Below are positions 16,803 to 25,957 of a DNA stretch of 64,000 nucleotides, one piece after another. The stretch covers positions 1 through 64,000 of the forward strand of contig QXWX01000014.1 of NCBI GenBank assembly GCA_009911175.1. The letters are read 5' to 3'. The notes beneath the pieces are model-generated. The model saw only the letters and a list, made by a program, of their open reading frames with translations. It did no database searches and had not been told where the DNA came from. Every line of letters begins with the position of its first letter. Positions within the stretch are counted from its first letter, which is position 1. This DNA comes from Lachnospiraceae bacterium. GTDB lineage: Bacteria > Bacillota_A > Clostridia > Lachnospirales > Lachnospiraceae. The position numbers and the translations under genes are program-made.

Positions 16803-17441
16803 ATGGTAAGAACAGAACTTCGTGAGCATGTGTTTAAGATGCTGTTTCAGGTGGAATTCAACCGGCCGGATGAGATGCCGGAGCATCTGAGATTATATTT
16901 CGAGAGCCTGGAGCATGCGACGGACCGGGATCAGGAGTATATCCGGACAAAATATGAAAAGGTCATACCGCTGATCCCCGAGATTGATGCGCTGATCAAC
17001 GCGAAGAGCACGGACTGGAAGACGAAGCGTATGAACAAGGTGGATCTGGCGATCCTGCGCCTTGCCGTATACGAGATGAAGTGGGATCCGGATATTCCCA
17101 CCGGGGTAGCGATCAACGAAGCCGTGGAGCTCGCGAAGCGGTTCAGCGGAGAAGAAAGTCCGGCCTTCGTAAACGGAGTGCTTGGCCGGCTGGCAGGACG
17201 GCAGGACGAACCGGTATCCCGCGGCCCGAAACCGGAAGCAAAATCAGAACCGAAACCAAAGCCGGAAGCGAAATCGGAACCGAAACCAAAACCAGAAGCA
17301 AAATTGGAATCGAAACCAAAGCCGGAAGCGAAATCGGAACCGAAACCAAAACCAGAAGCAAAATCGGAATCGAAACCAACGCTGGAACCGAAACCGGAAG
17401 CAAAATTACAGCCGGAAGTAAAGTCAGAATCGGAATCATGA
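16803..17441 (+). CDS. nusB: NusB transcription antitermination factor with a repetitive Lys/Pro/Glu tail
   Basis: Residues 1-135 are a complete NusB RNA-binding helical domain (RTELREHVFKMLFQVEF, WKTKRMNKVDLAILRLAVYE, NEAVELAKRFSGEESPAFVNGVLGRL). With NusE (S10), NusB binds boxA RNA to prevent termination in rRNA operons. Ordinary NusB proteins end near here. This one continues for about 75 residues as nearly perfect decapeptides of the type KPKPEAKSEP, giving 212 residues in total. The stop comes 44 bp before xseA. GGAAAGGAG precedes the ATG. The tail is predicted disordered; whether it has a function is unknown. Confidence 0.93.
   Translation: MVRTELREHVFKMLFQVEFNRPDEMPEHLRLYFESLEHATDRDQEYIRTKYEKVIPLIPEIDALINAKSTDWKTKRMNKVDLAILRLAVYEMKWDPDIPTGVAINEAVELAKRFSGEESPAFVNGVLGRLAGRQDEPVSRGPKPEAKSEPKPKPEAKSEPKPKPEAKLESKPKPEAKSEPKPKPEAKSESKPTLEPKPEAKLQPEVKSESES
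17226..17438 (+). repeat. 30-bp tandem repeats inside the 3' end of nusB
   Basis: About five to six imperfect copies of a 30-bp unit encode KPKPEAKSEP. Alternate copies are more alike (AAAGCCGGAAGCG versus AAAACCAGAAGCA), giving a 60-bp higher-order period. This suggests growth by slippage or unequal crossing-over of a two-unit block. The copy number may vary among strains. Confidence 0.85.
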
Positions 17442-17485
17442 AGACGCCGGATGCCGCTGCATGACGAGAACAGGGGGCATGATAT

Positions 17486-18718
17486 ATGCGCAGTGTCTAT
17501 ACGGTCAGGCAGGTCAATGCCTATATCAAAAATATATTTACCCAGGACTTTATGCTGAACCGCATCTATGTCCGGGGAGAAGTCTCGAACTGTAAGTACC
17601 ACACCTCGGGACACATTTATTTTTCACTGAAGGATGAGTCCGGGACTATAGCCTGCGTCATGTTTGCAGGCTCCAGGTCAGGGCTTTCGTTCCGGATGCA
17701 GAGCGGACAGACGGTCATTGTTCTGGGCTCGATCAGCGTCTATGAACGGGACGGGAAGTACCAGCTCTACGCAAAGGAGATCCTTCTGGACGGCGCGGGA
17801 CTTCTGTATGAGCGCTTCGAGGCATTGAAGCGGGAGTTGGAGGAGATGGGAATGTTCGCGCCGGAATACAAGCAGCCCATTCCCGCCTATGTCCGCCGGG
17901 TGGGGATCGTGACGGCGCCTACCGGAGCAGCGGTGCGGGACATCATCAATATTGCCAGACGGAGAAACCCCTATGTACAGCTGATCCTCTACCCGGCCCT
18001 GGTCCAGGGAGAGGGCGCGGTATCCAGCATCATCCGGGGAATCCGGATGCTGGAAGAGCAGCAGGTGGATGTGATCATTGCGGGAAGAGGAGGCGGATCC
18101 ATTGAGGATCTCTGGGCCTTCAATGAGGAGGCGGTGGCCCGGGCCATCTTCGACTGCGGCGTCCCGGTGATCTCGGCGGTGGGACATGAGACAGACACCC
18201 TGATCTCGGATTTTGTGGCGGACTTAAGGGCGCCTACCCCTTCTGCGGCGGCAGAACTTGCGGTCTATGAATATGCGGCAGCAGAGGCCAGAAAGAAGGA
18301 ATACGAGCTGCAGTTAAAACGGCTGATGGCTCAGAAACTGCGGGAGCAAAGACAGCGTCTGGAACAGCTTTCCGTCAGGCTGCGCTACGCTCATCCCCGG
18401 CAGAAGCTCAATGATCGGAGGCAGTATGCGTCCGACTTGGAGACCAGGCTTCGGGGACAGATGGAGAGGCGGCTGGAGACATGTCGGCATAAGCTGGCGA
18501 TCTATATCGAAAAAATGAACGGTCTGTCCCCGCTGAAAAAGCTGAATCAGGGCTATTCTTATGTAGCGGACCGAACCGGCGGGGCGGTCAGGTCCATTTC
18601 CCAGGTAAAGCCTGGGGATGAGCTTTTGATCTATGTATCCGACGGGATCGTGGATGCACAGGTGGGAGGAACCAGTCCATCGCTGACGGACCGAGAGGCG
18701 GGCGGCAGCATCCGCTGA
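17486..18718 (+). CDS. xseA: Exodeoxyribonuclease VII large subunit
   Basis: This is the catalytic subunit of ExoVII, which degrades single-stranded DNA. The 410-residue protein has the N-terminal OB-fold (1-100, VYTVRQVNAYIKNIF, NRIYVRGEVSNCKYHTSGHIYFSLKD). The catalytic domain has GIVTAPTGAAVRDI and RGGGSIEDLWAFNEE, and a C-terminal coiled coil follows (about 270-360). ATG 17486 follows CAGGGGG. The small subunit gene follows about 115 bp downstream, with a repeat hairpin in between. Confidence 0.96.
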   Translation: MRSVYTVRQVNAYIKNIFTQDFMLNRIYVRGEVSNCKYHTSGHIYFSLKDESGTIACVMFAGSRSGLSFRMQSGQTVIVLGSISVYERDGKYQLYAKEILLDGAGLLYERFEALKRELEEMGMFAPEYKQPIPAYVRRVGIVTAPTGAAVRDIINIARRRNPYVQLILYPALVQGEGAVSSIIRGIRMLEEQQVDVIIAGRGGGSIEDLWAFNEEAVARAIFDCGVPVISAVGHETDTLISDFVADLRAPTPSAAAELAVYEYAAAEARKKEYELQLKRLMAQKLREQRQRLEQLSVRLRYAHPRQKLNDRRQYASDLETRLRGQMERRLETCRHKLAIYIEKMNGLSPLKKLNQGYSYVADRTGGAVRSISQVKPGDELLIYVSDGIVDAQVGGTSPSLTDREAGGSIR

Positions 18719-18763
18719 TTTCAACACAGCGATGGCGTGAACAGCGGGCGGTATGGATACCAT

Positions 18764-18798
18764 CGTATGTGGAAAGGCTGCCGGCCTTTCTGTATTCG
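18764..18798 (+). repeat. TATGTrGAAAG-type hairpin, copy between xseA and xseB
   Basis: CGTATGTGGAAAGGC and GGCCTTTCTGTATTCG form an imperfect hairpin. Its start, ATACCATCGTATGTGGAAAG, resembles ATACCAACCTATGTAGAAAG at 46482-46501. Confidence 0.5.
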
Positions 18799-18834
18799 GT
18801 TAGGAATGCAACACAGTATCAGGGAGGTTTAAGG

Positions 18835-19092
18835 ATGGGAAAAGACAAGCAGGCGGTTCCCGAGGGCGGACAGCTCCCTCTCGAAGAACTGTTTCAAAAT
18901 CTGGAAGAAGTGATCGGGAAGCTGGAAGGTGAGGATGTCAATCTGGAAGAATCCTTCCGGCTCTATCAGAAGGGCATGGAGCTTCTGAAACAGTGCAATA
19001 CGGTGATTGACGCGGTGGAGAAGAAAGTGCTGATTCTGGATGAGAATGGGGAAACGCACCCGTTTCAGGATGGAGAAGACAATGAGCAGTAA
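18835..19092 (+). CDS. xseB: Exodeoxyribonuclease VII small subunit
   Basis: The 85-residue protein matches XseB: LPLEELFQNLEEVIGKLEGEDVNLEESFRLYQKGMELLKQC forms the helical hairpin that binds the XseA coiled coil. ATG 18835 follows GGGAGG at 9 bp; the frame is open further upstream, but only through the repeat hairpin. Its 3' end overlaps ispA by 11 bp, so the two are translationally coupled. Confidence 0.94.
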   Translation: MGKDKQAVPEGGQLPLEELFQNLEEVIGKLEGEDVNLEESFRLYQKGMELLKQCNTVIDAVEKKVLILDENGETHPFQDGEDNEQ

Positions 19093-20014
19093 GATTTGTG
19101 ATCAGAATTTTGAAAAAAATGAAGCTGCGTTCCAACAGGGACTCATAGAGCGTACCGGGCAGATCGAGGCCGTTCTGAGGGCGTATCTTCCGGAAGCGGC
19201 AGGCCCCCAGCGGGTGATCATGGAAGCCATGGAATACAGCCTGATGGCAGGAGGAAAAAGGCTGCGGCCGATGCTGATGCAGGAAGCCTACCGTCTGTGC
19301 AGCGGACAGGGAAGGGAGATCGAGCCCTTTATGGCAGCCATTGAGATGATCCACACCTATTCCCTGGTGCACGACGACCTGCCGGCCATGGATGACGACG
19401 AGTACCGCAGGAACCGTAAGACAACACATATCGTATACGGGGAGGACATGGGGATCCTGGCGGGAGATGCCCTGCTGAATTTTGCCTTTGAGACGGCCTG
19501 CAAAGCCTTTTCTATGGAAGGGGCGGATGCGGCGCGGATCGGAAAGGCGCTGGGGATCCTGGCAGGGAAGGCCGGCATCTACGGGATGGTCGGAGGCCAG
19601 GTGGTGGATGTGCAGTCCACAGGAAAGGAGATCTCCGGGGAGACTCTGGACTTTATCTACCGGCTGAAAACAGGCGCCCTTCTGGAGGCATCCCTGATGG
19701 TCGGCGCGGTGCTTGCAGGAGCAGCAGAGGACCGGGTGGGCGCGCTGGAGTCCATTGCCCGCAAGATCGGCATGGCATTTCAGATCCGGGACGATATTCT
19801 GGATGTGGAGAGCACCAGGGAAGAGCTGGGCAAGCCCATCCACAGCGATGAAAAGAACCAAAAGACCACCTACGTGACTTTAAATGGTCTCAGGCATGCG
19901 AAAGAAGAGACCGAGCGGCTGTCCCGGGAGGCGATCCGGGAGCTTGAGATTTTCGGATCTCAGGACCCGTTTCTGGAAATGCTGCTGGAATCCCTGATCC
20001 ACCGGAAAAAATAA
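19082..20014 (+). CDS. ispA: Farnesyl/geranyl diphosphate synthase (IspA-type polyprenyl synthetase)
   Basis: This prenyltransferase condenses isopentenyl diphosphate with allylic diphosphates. The 310-residue protein has the first aspartate-rich motif (HDDLPAMDDDEYRR), the second (IRDDILDV) and the GGKRLRP pyrophosphate-binding motif. ATG 19082 overlaps the end of xseB. Next to dxs, it supplies the same isoprenoid pathway. The chain-length specificity is inferred from family and context. Confidence 0.94.
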   Translation: MSSKICDQNFEKNEAAFQQGLIERTGQIEAVLRAYLPEAAGPQRVIMEAMEYSLMAGGKRLRPMLMQEAYRLCSGQGREIEPFMAAIEMIHTYSLVHDDLPAMDDDEYRRNRKTTHIVYGEDMGILAGDALLNFAFETACKAFSMEGADAARIGKALGILAGKAGIYGMVGGQVVDVQSTGKEISGETLDFIYRLKTGALLEASLMVGAVLAGAAEDRVGALESIARKIGMAFQIRDDILDVESTREELGKPIHSDEKNQKTTYVTLNGLRHAKEETERLSREAIRELEIFGSQDPFLEMLLESLIHRKK

Positions 20015-20024
20015 GCAGTGTAAA

Positions 20025-20123
20025 GTATCGTATGAAAAAACGATACGGGAATTGCCCGCATTAAAAAGCTGCTTCGCAGATGGCGGGCAAGTAGGCAATC
20101 AATTTGCTTCGCAAATTGGTTAC
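20025..20123 (+). repeat. Composite hairpin repeat upstream of dxs (GGTTAC module)
   Basis: Three hairpins occur in a row: GTATCGT/ACGATAC (20025-20046), TTGCCCGC/GCGGGCAA enclosing CTGCTTCGCAG (20052-20090), and CAATTTGC/GCAAATTG (20100-20118) followed by GTTAC. The order and sequence match 58311-58437 upstream of pyk. The end of the element is about 10 bp before the dxs ribosome-binding site. Confidence 0.7.
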
Positions 20124-20142
20124 ATAAAAAGGGGAAAGCAAT

Positions 20143-22023
20143 ATGATTTTGGATAAGATTCAGGGCGAAAATGATATACAGAACCTGGCGCCGGAGGAGC
20201 TGGATCCCCTGGCTCAGGAGATCCGGAATTTCCTGGTGGAGAAGATCAGCATGACCGGCGGGCATCTGGCCTCCAACTTAGGTGTGGTGGAGCTGACGAT
20301 GGCGCTTCATCTGGCTTTTCACCTTCCAGAGGACAAGCTGATCTGGGATGTGGGGCACCAGTCCTATACCCACAAGCTTTTGACCGGGCGCAGGAGCGGA
20401 TTTGAGAACTTAAGAGCCTACGGCGGGATGAGCGGATTCCCAAAGCGGAAGGAAAGCAGCTGCGACGCGTTTGACACCGGGCACAGTTCCACCTCCATTT
20501 CCGCAGGGCTGGGCTATGTGGCAGCCCGGGATATCCGGGGAGAGGATCATTTCGTGGCGGCGGTCATCGGGGATGGCTCCATGACCGGAGGAATGGCCTA
20601 TGAAGCGCTGAACAACGCGGCACGGTTGAAAAGCAATTTTATCATCGTCCTCAATGACAACAATATGTCTATCTCGGAAAATGTAGGCGGCATGTCCAAC
20701 TACCTCAACGGGCTGCGCACGGCGGAAGCCTATATGGATCTGAAACGGGGCGTGGAGGATACGCTAAAAAAGATTCCGGGACAGGGCGAACGGATCGTAT
20801 ATCGGATCCGGAAGACAAAGAGCGGCATCAAGCAGCTCATCGTACCTGGGATGCTCTTTGAGAATATGGGTATCACCTACTTAGGGCCCGTGGACGGGCA
20901 TGACATCAAGGCGCTGTACAAGACCTTCCGGGAAGCGAAGCGGGTAGACCATGCGGTGCTGGTCCATGTGATCACGAAGAAGGGAAAGGGCTATGAACCA
21001 GCGGAAAAAAATCCCTCCGGATTTCACGGGACAGGCCCCTTTGAGATCGCCACAGGGGAACCGAAGAAGGCGGCCAAAACCGATTCCTATACGGATGTAT
21101 TTTCCAAGGTGATCTGTGATATCGGAAGAAATGACGAAAAGGTTGTGGTGATCACGGCGGCAATGGCGGACGGGACCGGACTGAACCGGTTTGCCAGGTA
21201 TTTTCCACAGCGCTTTTTTGATGTGGGGATTGCGGAGGAGCATGCCATGACGTTTGCGGCCGGACTGGCTGTCGGCGGGATGAAGCCGGTGGTCGCGCTG
21301 TACTCCTCTTTTCTCCAGAGAGCCTACGACCAGATCATCCATGATGTGTGCCTGCAGAACCTGCCGGTGACGCTGGCCATTGACCGGGCAGGGCTGGTAG
21401 GCTCTGACGGGGAGACCCACCAGGGGATCTTTGATCTGTCCTTTTTGAGCAGTATTCCGAACATGACGGTCCTGTCCCCGAAAAACCGGTGGGAGATGGC
21501 GGACATGATCCGGTTTGCGGTAGATTTTCCAGGCCCCGTGGCCGTCCGGTATCCCAGGGGAGAGGCCTATGAAGGGATGCAGGAATTCCGGGCCCCGGTG
21601 GTATACGGAAAAAGCGAGGTCCTGTATGAGGAGGGACAGATCGCGCTTCTGTTCGTGGGACATATGTCTTCCCTGGCGGAGGAGGTCCGGACAGAACTGA
21701 AAAAGGAAGGCTTCGGCTGTACTCTGGTCAACGCGCGGTTTGTAAAGCCCTTGGACGGGGAGCTTCTCGAGCAGCTCTCAGAGGGACACCGCCTGCTGGT
21801 AACCATCGAAGAAAATGTGCTGACCGGAGGCTTCGGTTCCCAGGTGCGGGATTTTATTTCCCGGACGGGACTGCCTGTGCAGGTGTGCGCGGTGGGGCTT
21901 CCGGATGCGTATGTGGAGCACGGGAACGCAGAGGTGCTCCGGCGGGAGACCGGGCTGGAAAAGGGAGCCGTTGTGAAGCGGATCCGTGAAGAATATGAAA
22001 GAATACAGAAAAACTGCCGCTGA
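20143..22023 (+). CDS. dxs: 1-deoxy-D-xylulose-5-phosphate synthase
   Basis: This thiamine-diphosphate enzyme joins pyruvate and glyceraldehyde 3-phosphate, the first step of the MEP isoprenoid pathway. The 626-residue protein shows the ThDP/Mg motif GDGSMTGGMAYEALNNA, the catalytic His region (HQSYTHKLLTGR, DTGHSSTSISAGLG), the central transketolase domain (GIAEEHAMTFAAGLA, DRAGLVGSDGETHQG) and the C-terminal domain. ATG 20143 follows AGGGGAAAG. It lies downstream of ispA in the same pathway. Confidence 0.97.
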   Translation: MILDKIQGENDIQNLAPEELDPLAQEIRNFLVEKISMTGGHLASNLGVVELTMALHLAFHLPEDKLIWDVGHQSYTHKLLTGRRSGFENLRAYGGMSGFPKRKESSCDAFDTGHSSTSISAGLGYVAARDIRGEDHFVAAVIGDGSMTGGMAYEALNNAARLKSNFIIVLNDNNMSISENVGGMSNYLNGLRTAEAYMDLKRGVEDTLKKIPGQGERIVYRIRKTKSGIKQLIVPGMLFENMGITYLGPVDGHDIKALYKTFREAKRVDHAVLVHVITKKGKGYEPAEKNPSGFHGTGPFEIATGEPKKAAKTDSYTDVFSKVICDIGRNDEKVVVITAAMADGTGLNRFARYFPQRFFDVGIAEEHAMTFAAGLAVGGMKPVVALYSSFLQRAYDQIIHDVCLQNLPVTLAIDRAGLVGSDGETHQGIFDLSFLSSIPNMTVLSPKNRWEMADMIRFAVDFPGPVAVRYPRGEAYEGMQEFRAPVVYGKSEVLYEEGQIALLFVGHMSSLAEEVRTELKKEGFGCTLVNARFVKPLDGELLEQLSEGHRLLVTIEENVLTGGFGSQVRDFISRTGLPVQVCAVGLPDAYVEHGNAEVLRRETGLEKGAVVKRIREEYERIQKNCR

Positions 22024-22087
22024 CCAGGCGTTGTTGGCGCGGCCGCGTCAATCCTGCGGCAGAGCGGTGAAATGAGGAATCAATGAT

Positions 22088-22933
22088 ATGAAAGAACGGC
22101 TGGACGTATTACTGGTTAAACGAAACCTCACTGCCTCCCGCGAGAAGGCGAAGGCAGTGATCATGGCGGGAAATGTATTTGTAAACGGACAGAGGGAGGA
22201 CAAGGCGGGAACCACCTTTCCGGAGGATGTGCAGATCGAAGTGCGGGGACCGGCCCTGCGCTATGTGAGCAGGGGCGGCCTGAAGCTGGAAAAGGCCATG
22301 AAACACTTTGACGTGTCCGTGGAAGGAAAGGTGTGCACCGACGTGGGTTCCTCCACAGGCGGGTTTACCGACTGTATGCTGCAAAACGGCGCGAAAAAGG
22401 TATATGCCATTGATGTGGGGCGGGGGCAGCTGGACTGGAAGCTGCGGCAGGATGAGCGGGTGGTCTGTATGGAAAAGACCAATATCCGTTATGTGAAGCC
22501 GGAGGATCTGGGAGAGCCTATCGAGTTTTCCTCCATTGATGTTTCCTTCATCTCCCTGACCAAGGTGCTGGGGCCGATTCGGGATTACCTGACGCCGGAG
22601 GGAGAGATTGCGGCTCTCATCAAGCCTCAGTTTGAGGCGGGAAGAGAGAAGGTTGGAAAGAAAGGCGTGGTGCGGGAGAAGAGCACCCACCATGAGGTGA
22701 TCGAAAAGGTAGCCGGATATGCCCATTCCATCGGGTTTGAAGTCAAAAATATCGACTTTTCCCCCATTAAAGGGCCGGAGGGCAACATTGAATATCTGAT
22801 CCATTTGAAAAAATGCGCGGAAGGGCCGGCGCCGGAGATCTCCATAGATCTGCAGTCGGTTGTGGACGAGGCATTTGCGGCATTGGGAGGTTCCTCCAAG
22901 GCGGAAGCCGATCCGGGACATAAGGAATCATAG
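22088..22933 (+). CDS. tlyA: TlyA family rRNA 2'-O-methyltransferase
   Basis: The 281-residue protein has an N-terminal S4 RNA-binding domain (1-60, RLDVLLVKRNLTASREKAKAVIMAGNVFVNG) and an FtsJ-like methyltransferase domain with SAM loop DVGSSTGGFTDCML and PQFEAGREKVGKKGVV. TlyA enzymes methylate 16S and/or 23S rRNA and are sometimes called hemolysin A. The gene sits between dxs and nadK, as in many Clostridia. Confidence 0.94.
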   Translation: MKERLDVLLVKRNLTASREKAKAVIMAGNVFVNGQREDKAGTTFPEDVQIEVRGPALRYVSRGGLKLEKAMKHFDVSVEGKVCTDVGSSTGGFTDCMLQNGAKKVYAIDVGRGQLDWKLRQDERVVCMEKTNIRYVKPEDLGEPIEFSSIDVSFISLTKVLGPIRDYLTPEGEIAALIKPQFEAGREKVGKKGVVREKSTHHEVIEKVAGYAHSIGFEVKNIDFSPIKGPEGNIEYLIHLKKCAEGPAPEISIDLQSVVDEAFAALGGSSKAEADPGHKES

Positions 22934-22954
22934 CATGAGATACAGGACAGTGTG

Positions 22955-23788
22955 ATGGAAACATTTTATATCATAACGAATCGATTAAAGGATCCGGATT
23001 TTCGGATCACAAGGGAAATCCAGAATTACATAGAGGATCATGGAAAACGCTGCGTCCTCTCGAAGAAAGATGAGGAAGGCCATATTATCCCGGGTACCGT
23101 GCCGGAAGGGATGGACTGCGCCCTGGTGCTGGGCGGCGACGGGACGCTGATCCGCGCGGCCAGAGAGCTGGGGGGCCATAATATCCCGCTCTTGGGGGTG
23201 AATATGGGGACACTCGGCTACCTGGCCGAGGTGGAGCTGCCGCGGATCAGGGAAGCGCTGGACATGTTGTTTTCGGGAGAGCCGGATATTGAGGACCGGA
23301 TGATGATGCGGGGGTCGATCGACGGCAGGAACGAGTATATGGCCATGAATGATATCGTGGTGACCAGGGAGGGAAACCTGCGAGTGGTGCAGTTCCATGT
23401 ATATGTCAACGGCGTGCTGCTGAACAGCTACCTGGCGGACGGGGTGATCATTTCCACACCCACGGGTTCTACCGGGTATAACCTGTCGGCGGGAGGACCC
23501 GTTGTGGAGCCTACGGCGCAGATGTTTGTCATAACCCCCATCTGCTGTCATGCACTGAACGCCAGCAGCGTGGTCCTCTCCGCGGAGGATGTCATTGAGG
23601 TGGAAATCTGCGAGGGCAGGTACGGGCGCACAGAGCGCGCCCTGGTGACCTTTGACGGGGCGGAGACACAAGGGGTGTCCACCGGAGACCGGGTGGCGGT
23701 CAGAAAGGCGCGGGAGACCACGAAGCTGGTCAAGCTGAGCCGGGAAAGCTTCATGAAGACCATGAGAGAAAAGATGAAAGGAAATTAA
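22955..23788 (+). CDS. nadK: NAD kinase
   Basis: It phosphorylates NAD to NADP using ATP or polyphosphate. The 277-residue protein shows the GGDGT motif (VLGGDGTLIRAAREL), the NE/D-like region EYMAMNDIVV and the glycine-rich STPTGSTGYNLSAGGPVV. A GTG directly precedes the ATG at 22955; the ATG is the likelier start. The stop lies 4 bp before argR. NadE, which supplies its substrate, is at 3.3 kb. Confidence 0.96.
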   Translation: METFYIITNRLKDPDFRITREIQNYIEDHGKRCVLSKKDEEGHIIPGTVPEGMDCALVLGGDGTLIRAARELGGHNIPLLGVNMGTLGYLAEVELPRIREALDMLFSGEPDIEDRMMMRGSIDGRNEYMAMNDIVVTREGNLRVVQFHVYVNGVLLNSYLADGVIISTPTGSTGYNLSAGGPVVEPTAQMFVITPICCHALNASSVVLSAEDVIEVEICEGRYGRTERALVTFDGAETQGVSTGDRVAVRKARETTKLVKLSRESFMKTMREKMKGN

Positions 23789-23792
23789 GTGT

Positions 23793-24248
23793 ATGAAAGT
23801 CAGCCGCCATGCAAAAATTATTGAATTGATCACACAGCATGATATTGAGACGCAGGAGGAGCTGGCCGAATATCTTGAGGATGCAGGATTTAAGGTGACG
23901 CAGGCTACGGTTTCCAGGGATATCCGGGATCTGAAGCTGACGAAGATGTCTGTGGACGGAAGCAGGCAGAAGTATGTCATATTAAAGCCGGAGGAGGGCA
24001 TGAGCGAGAAGTATATCCGTGTGCTCCAGGACGGATATGTTTCCATGGACATGGCTCAGAATATCCTGGTGATCAAGACGGTCTCAGGAATGGCGATGGC
24101 CGTGGCAGCCGCCGTTGACGCCATGAAATGGAACGAGGTGGTGGGGTGTATCGCAGGGGACGACACGATCATGTGCGCCATCCGCAGCGTAGAGGATACG
24201 GCTGCCGTGATGGAAAAGATCCGGAAGATCATTACAAAAGGAAAATAG
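23793..24248 (+). CDS. argR: Arginine repressor ArgR
   Basis: The 151-residue transcriptional regulator has an N-terminal winged-helix domain (about 1-70, RHAKIIELITQHDIETQEELAEYL, TQATVSRDIRDLKL) and a C-terminal arginine-binding hexamerisation domain with GTIAGDDT-like GCIAGDDTIMCA. It controls arginine biosynthesis and catabolism genes. It lies 4 bp after nadK and upstream of recN, the common Firmicutes order. Confidence 0.96.
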   Translation: MKVSRHAKIIELITQHDIETQEELAEYLEDAGFKVTQATVSRDIRDLKLTKMSVDGSRQKYVILKPEEGMSEKYIRVLQDGYVSMDMAQNILVIKTVSGMAMAVAAAVDAMKWNEVVGCIAGDDTIMCAIRSVEDTAAVMEKIRKIITKGK

Positions 24249-24252
24249 CATT

Positions 24253-24276
24253 CAGTCTGCCAGACAGACTGGTTAC
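24253..24276 (+). repeat. Short GGTTAC hairpin upstream of recN
   Basis: CAGTCTG and CAGACTG flank CCAGA and are followed by GTTAC, then by the recN ribosome-binding site about 9 bp later. The layout matches the dxs and pyk elements, though the arm sequence differs. Confidence 0.5.
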
Positions 24277-24297
24277 GGAAAATAAGGAGAAGATGGA

Positions 24298-25956
24298 ATG
24301 TTAGAAAATCTGCACGTAAAAAATCTGGCATTGATTGATGAGATCGAGGTCAACTTCCGGCCGGGGCTCAACATCCTGACCGGGGAGACCGGGGCGGGAA
24401 AATCGATTCTGCTGGGGTCGGTAGATCTGGCGCTGGGCGGCAGGTTTCATGCGGACATGCTGCGCACGGGGGCGAAGTTCGGCCTGGTGGAGCTGACCTT
24501 TACCATAGAAACCCCGGAACTGGAGGAGCAGCTTGCCGACATGGACCTCTTTCCAGAGGAGGGAAGGATCGTACTGAGCCGGAAGCTGATGCCGGGGCGC
24601 AGCGTGAGCAAGATTAACGGAGAGACGGTCAATATGGCGACCTTGAAGGATGTGGCCAGCATGCTCATCGACATCCACGGGCAGCATGAGCATCAGTCTC
24701 TGCTCCATAAGAAGAACCATCTGGCATTTCTGGATCTGTACGCAAGGGAACAGGTGGAAACACTAAAAAAAGAGACTGCAAAGGCATTCCGTACCTACCA
24801 TGCATGTAGAAAAAAGCTGGATGAATCGGGGATGGATGAACGGGAGCGCCAGAAGGAGATCTCCCTGGCGGAATTCGAGGTGAATGAGATTGAGGAAGCG
24901 GGCCTGTCCGAGGGAGAGGATGAAGAGGTGGAGGCGCTTTACCGGAGGATGTCCGTCGGCAAAAAGGTGACGGAGCGGATCGCGGAGGCGTACCACTACA
25001 CCAGCGAGGACGAGAGCGGCAATGCCAGCGAATTATTAAGCCGCGCCATCCATGCGCTCTCAGACGTAGAATCCGTGGATGAAGAGGGGGCCGGATTGTA
25101 CAGCCAGCTGATCGAGATCGACAGCCTGCTCAACGATTTTAACCGGGAGCTGTCCGAGTATGCGAAGAGCCTGGAATTTTCCGAGGAAGAATTTTATGAG
25201 ACGGAAAACCGGCTGAATGAACTGAATCATCTGAAAACAAAATACGGCAATACGATCACGGAAGTCCTGGAATATTGTGAAGAGAGAAAGCAAAGACTAA
25301 AGGAACTGGAAGATTATGAGCAGTATATGCAGGAATTGGAGGAGAACCTGAAACAATCCAGGCAGAATTATGAGAAGCAAGCCCTCTCCCTTAGAAAGGC
25401 AAGGAAAAAAGCGGCGGCTTCCTTTGTAAAGGAGATCAAAGAAGGACTTTCGGACATGAATTTCCTGGATGTCCGTTTTGAAATGCGGTTTGCAGAGCTG
25501 GAGGACTATACCGCAGACGGCATGGATGAAGCGGAATTTTATATTTCCACCAATCCGGGGGAGGCCCTGCGGCCCATGGGAAATGTGGCATCCGGGGGAG
25601 AACTTTCCAGGATCATGCTGGCCATCAAGACCGTGCTGGCCGACCAGGAGGATACGCCCACGCTGATCTTTGACGAGATTGATACGGGGATCAGCGGCAT
25701 CACGGCAGGAAAGGTGGCCGAAAAGATGCATATCATCGGAGAATCCAGACAGGTTCTGTGCATCACTCATCTGGCCCAGATTGCAGCCCAGGCCGATGCG
25801 CATTATCTGATCCGGAAAAGCGCGAAGACAGGCGGAGCCCAGACGGAGATATTCAGCCTGGAGGAGGAGGCATCCGTGCAGGAGCTGGCAAGGCTTCTGG
25901 GCGGGGCGAAAGTGACTGCAAGTATATTAGAAAGTGCGAGGGAAATGAAGAGATAA
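24298..25956 (+). CDS. recN: DNA repair protein RecN
   Basis: This SMC-like ATPase holds DNA ends together during double-strand break repair. The 552-residue protein has Walker A GETGAGKSILLGS near the N-terminus, two long coiled-coil stretches (about 160-235 and 290-385), the ABC signature ASGGELSRIMLAIK and Walker B TLIFDEIDTGISG. ATG 24298 follows AAGGAGAAG. It ends 1 bp before trkA. Confidence 0.96.
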   Translation: MLENLHVKNLALIDEIEVNFRPGLNILTGETGAGKSILLGSVDLALGGRFHADMLRTGAKFGLVELTFTIETPELEEQLADMDLFPEEGRIVLSRKLMPGRSVSKINGETVNMATLKDVASMLIDIHGQHEHQSLLHKKNHLAFLDLYAREQVETLKKETAKAFRTYHACRKKLDESGMDERERQKEISLAEFEVNEIEEAGLSEGEDEEVEALYRRMSVGKKVTERIAEAYHYTSEDESGNASELLSRAIHALSDVESVDEEGAGLYSQLIEIDSLLNDFNRELSEYAKSLEFSEEEFYETENRLNELNHLKTKYGNTITEVLEYCEERKQRLKELEDYEQYMQELEENLKQSRQNYEKQALSLRKARKKAAASFVKEIKEGLSDMNFLDVRFEMRFAELEDYTADGMDEAEFYISTNPGEALRPMGNVASGGELSRIMLAIKTVLADQEDTPTLIFDEIDTGISGITAGKVAEKMHIIGESRQVLCITHLAQIAAQADAHYLIRKSAKTGGAQTEIFSLEEEASVQELARLLGGAKVTASILESAREMKR

Positions 25957-25957
25957 A

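Noticed and set aside
16592..16825. Open frame of 77 codons
   Set aside because: It runs through the Asp23 terminator and the 157-bp palindrome; composition follows the repeat, and no ribosome-binding site precedes it.
17143..17439. Frames on both strands within the 3' end of nusB
   Set aside because: They are translations of the 30-bp tandem repeats in other frames; only the NusB frame continues a real domain.
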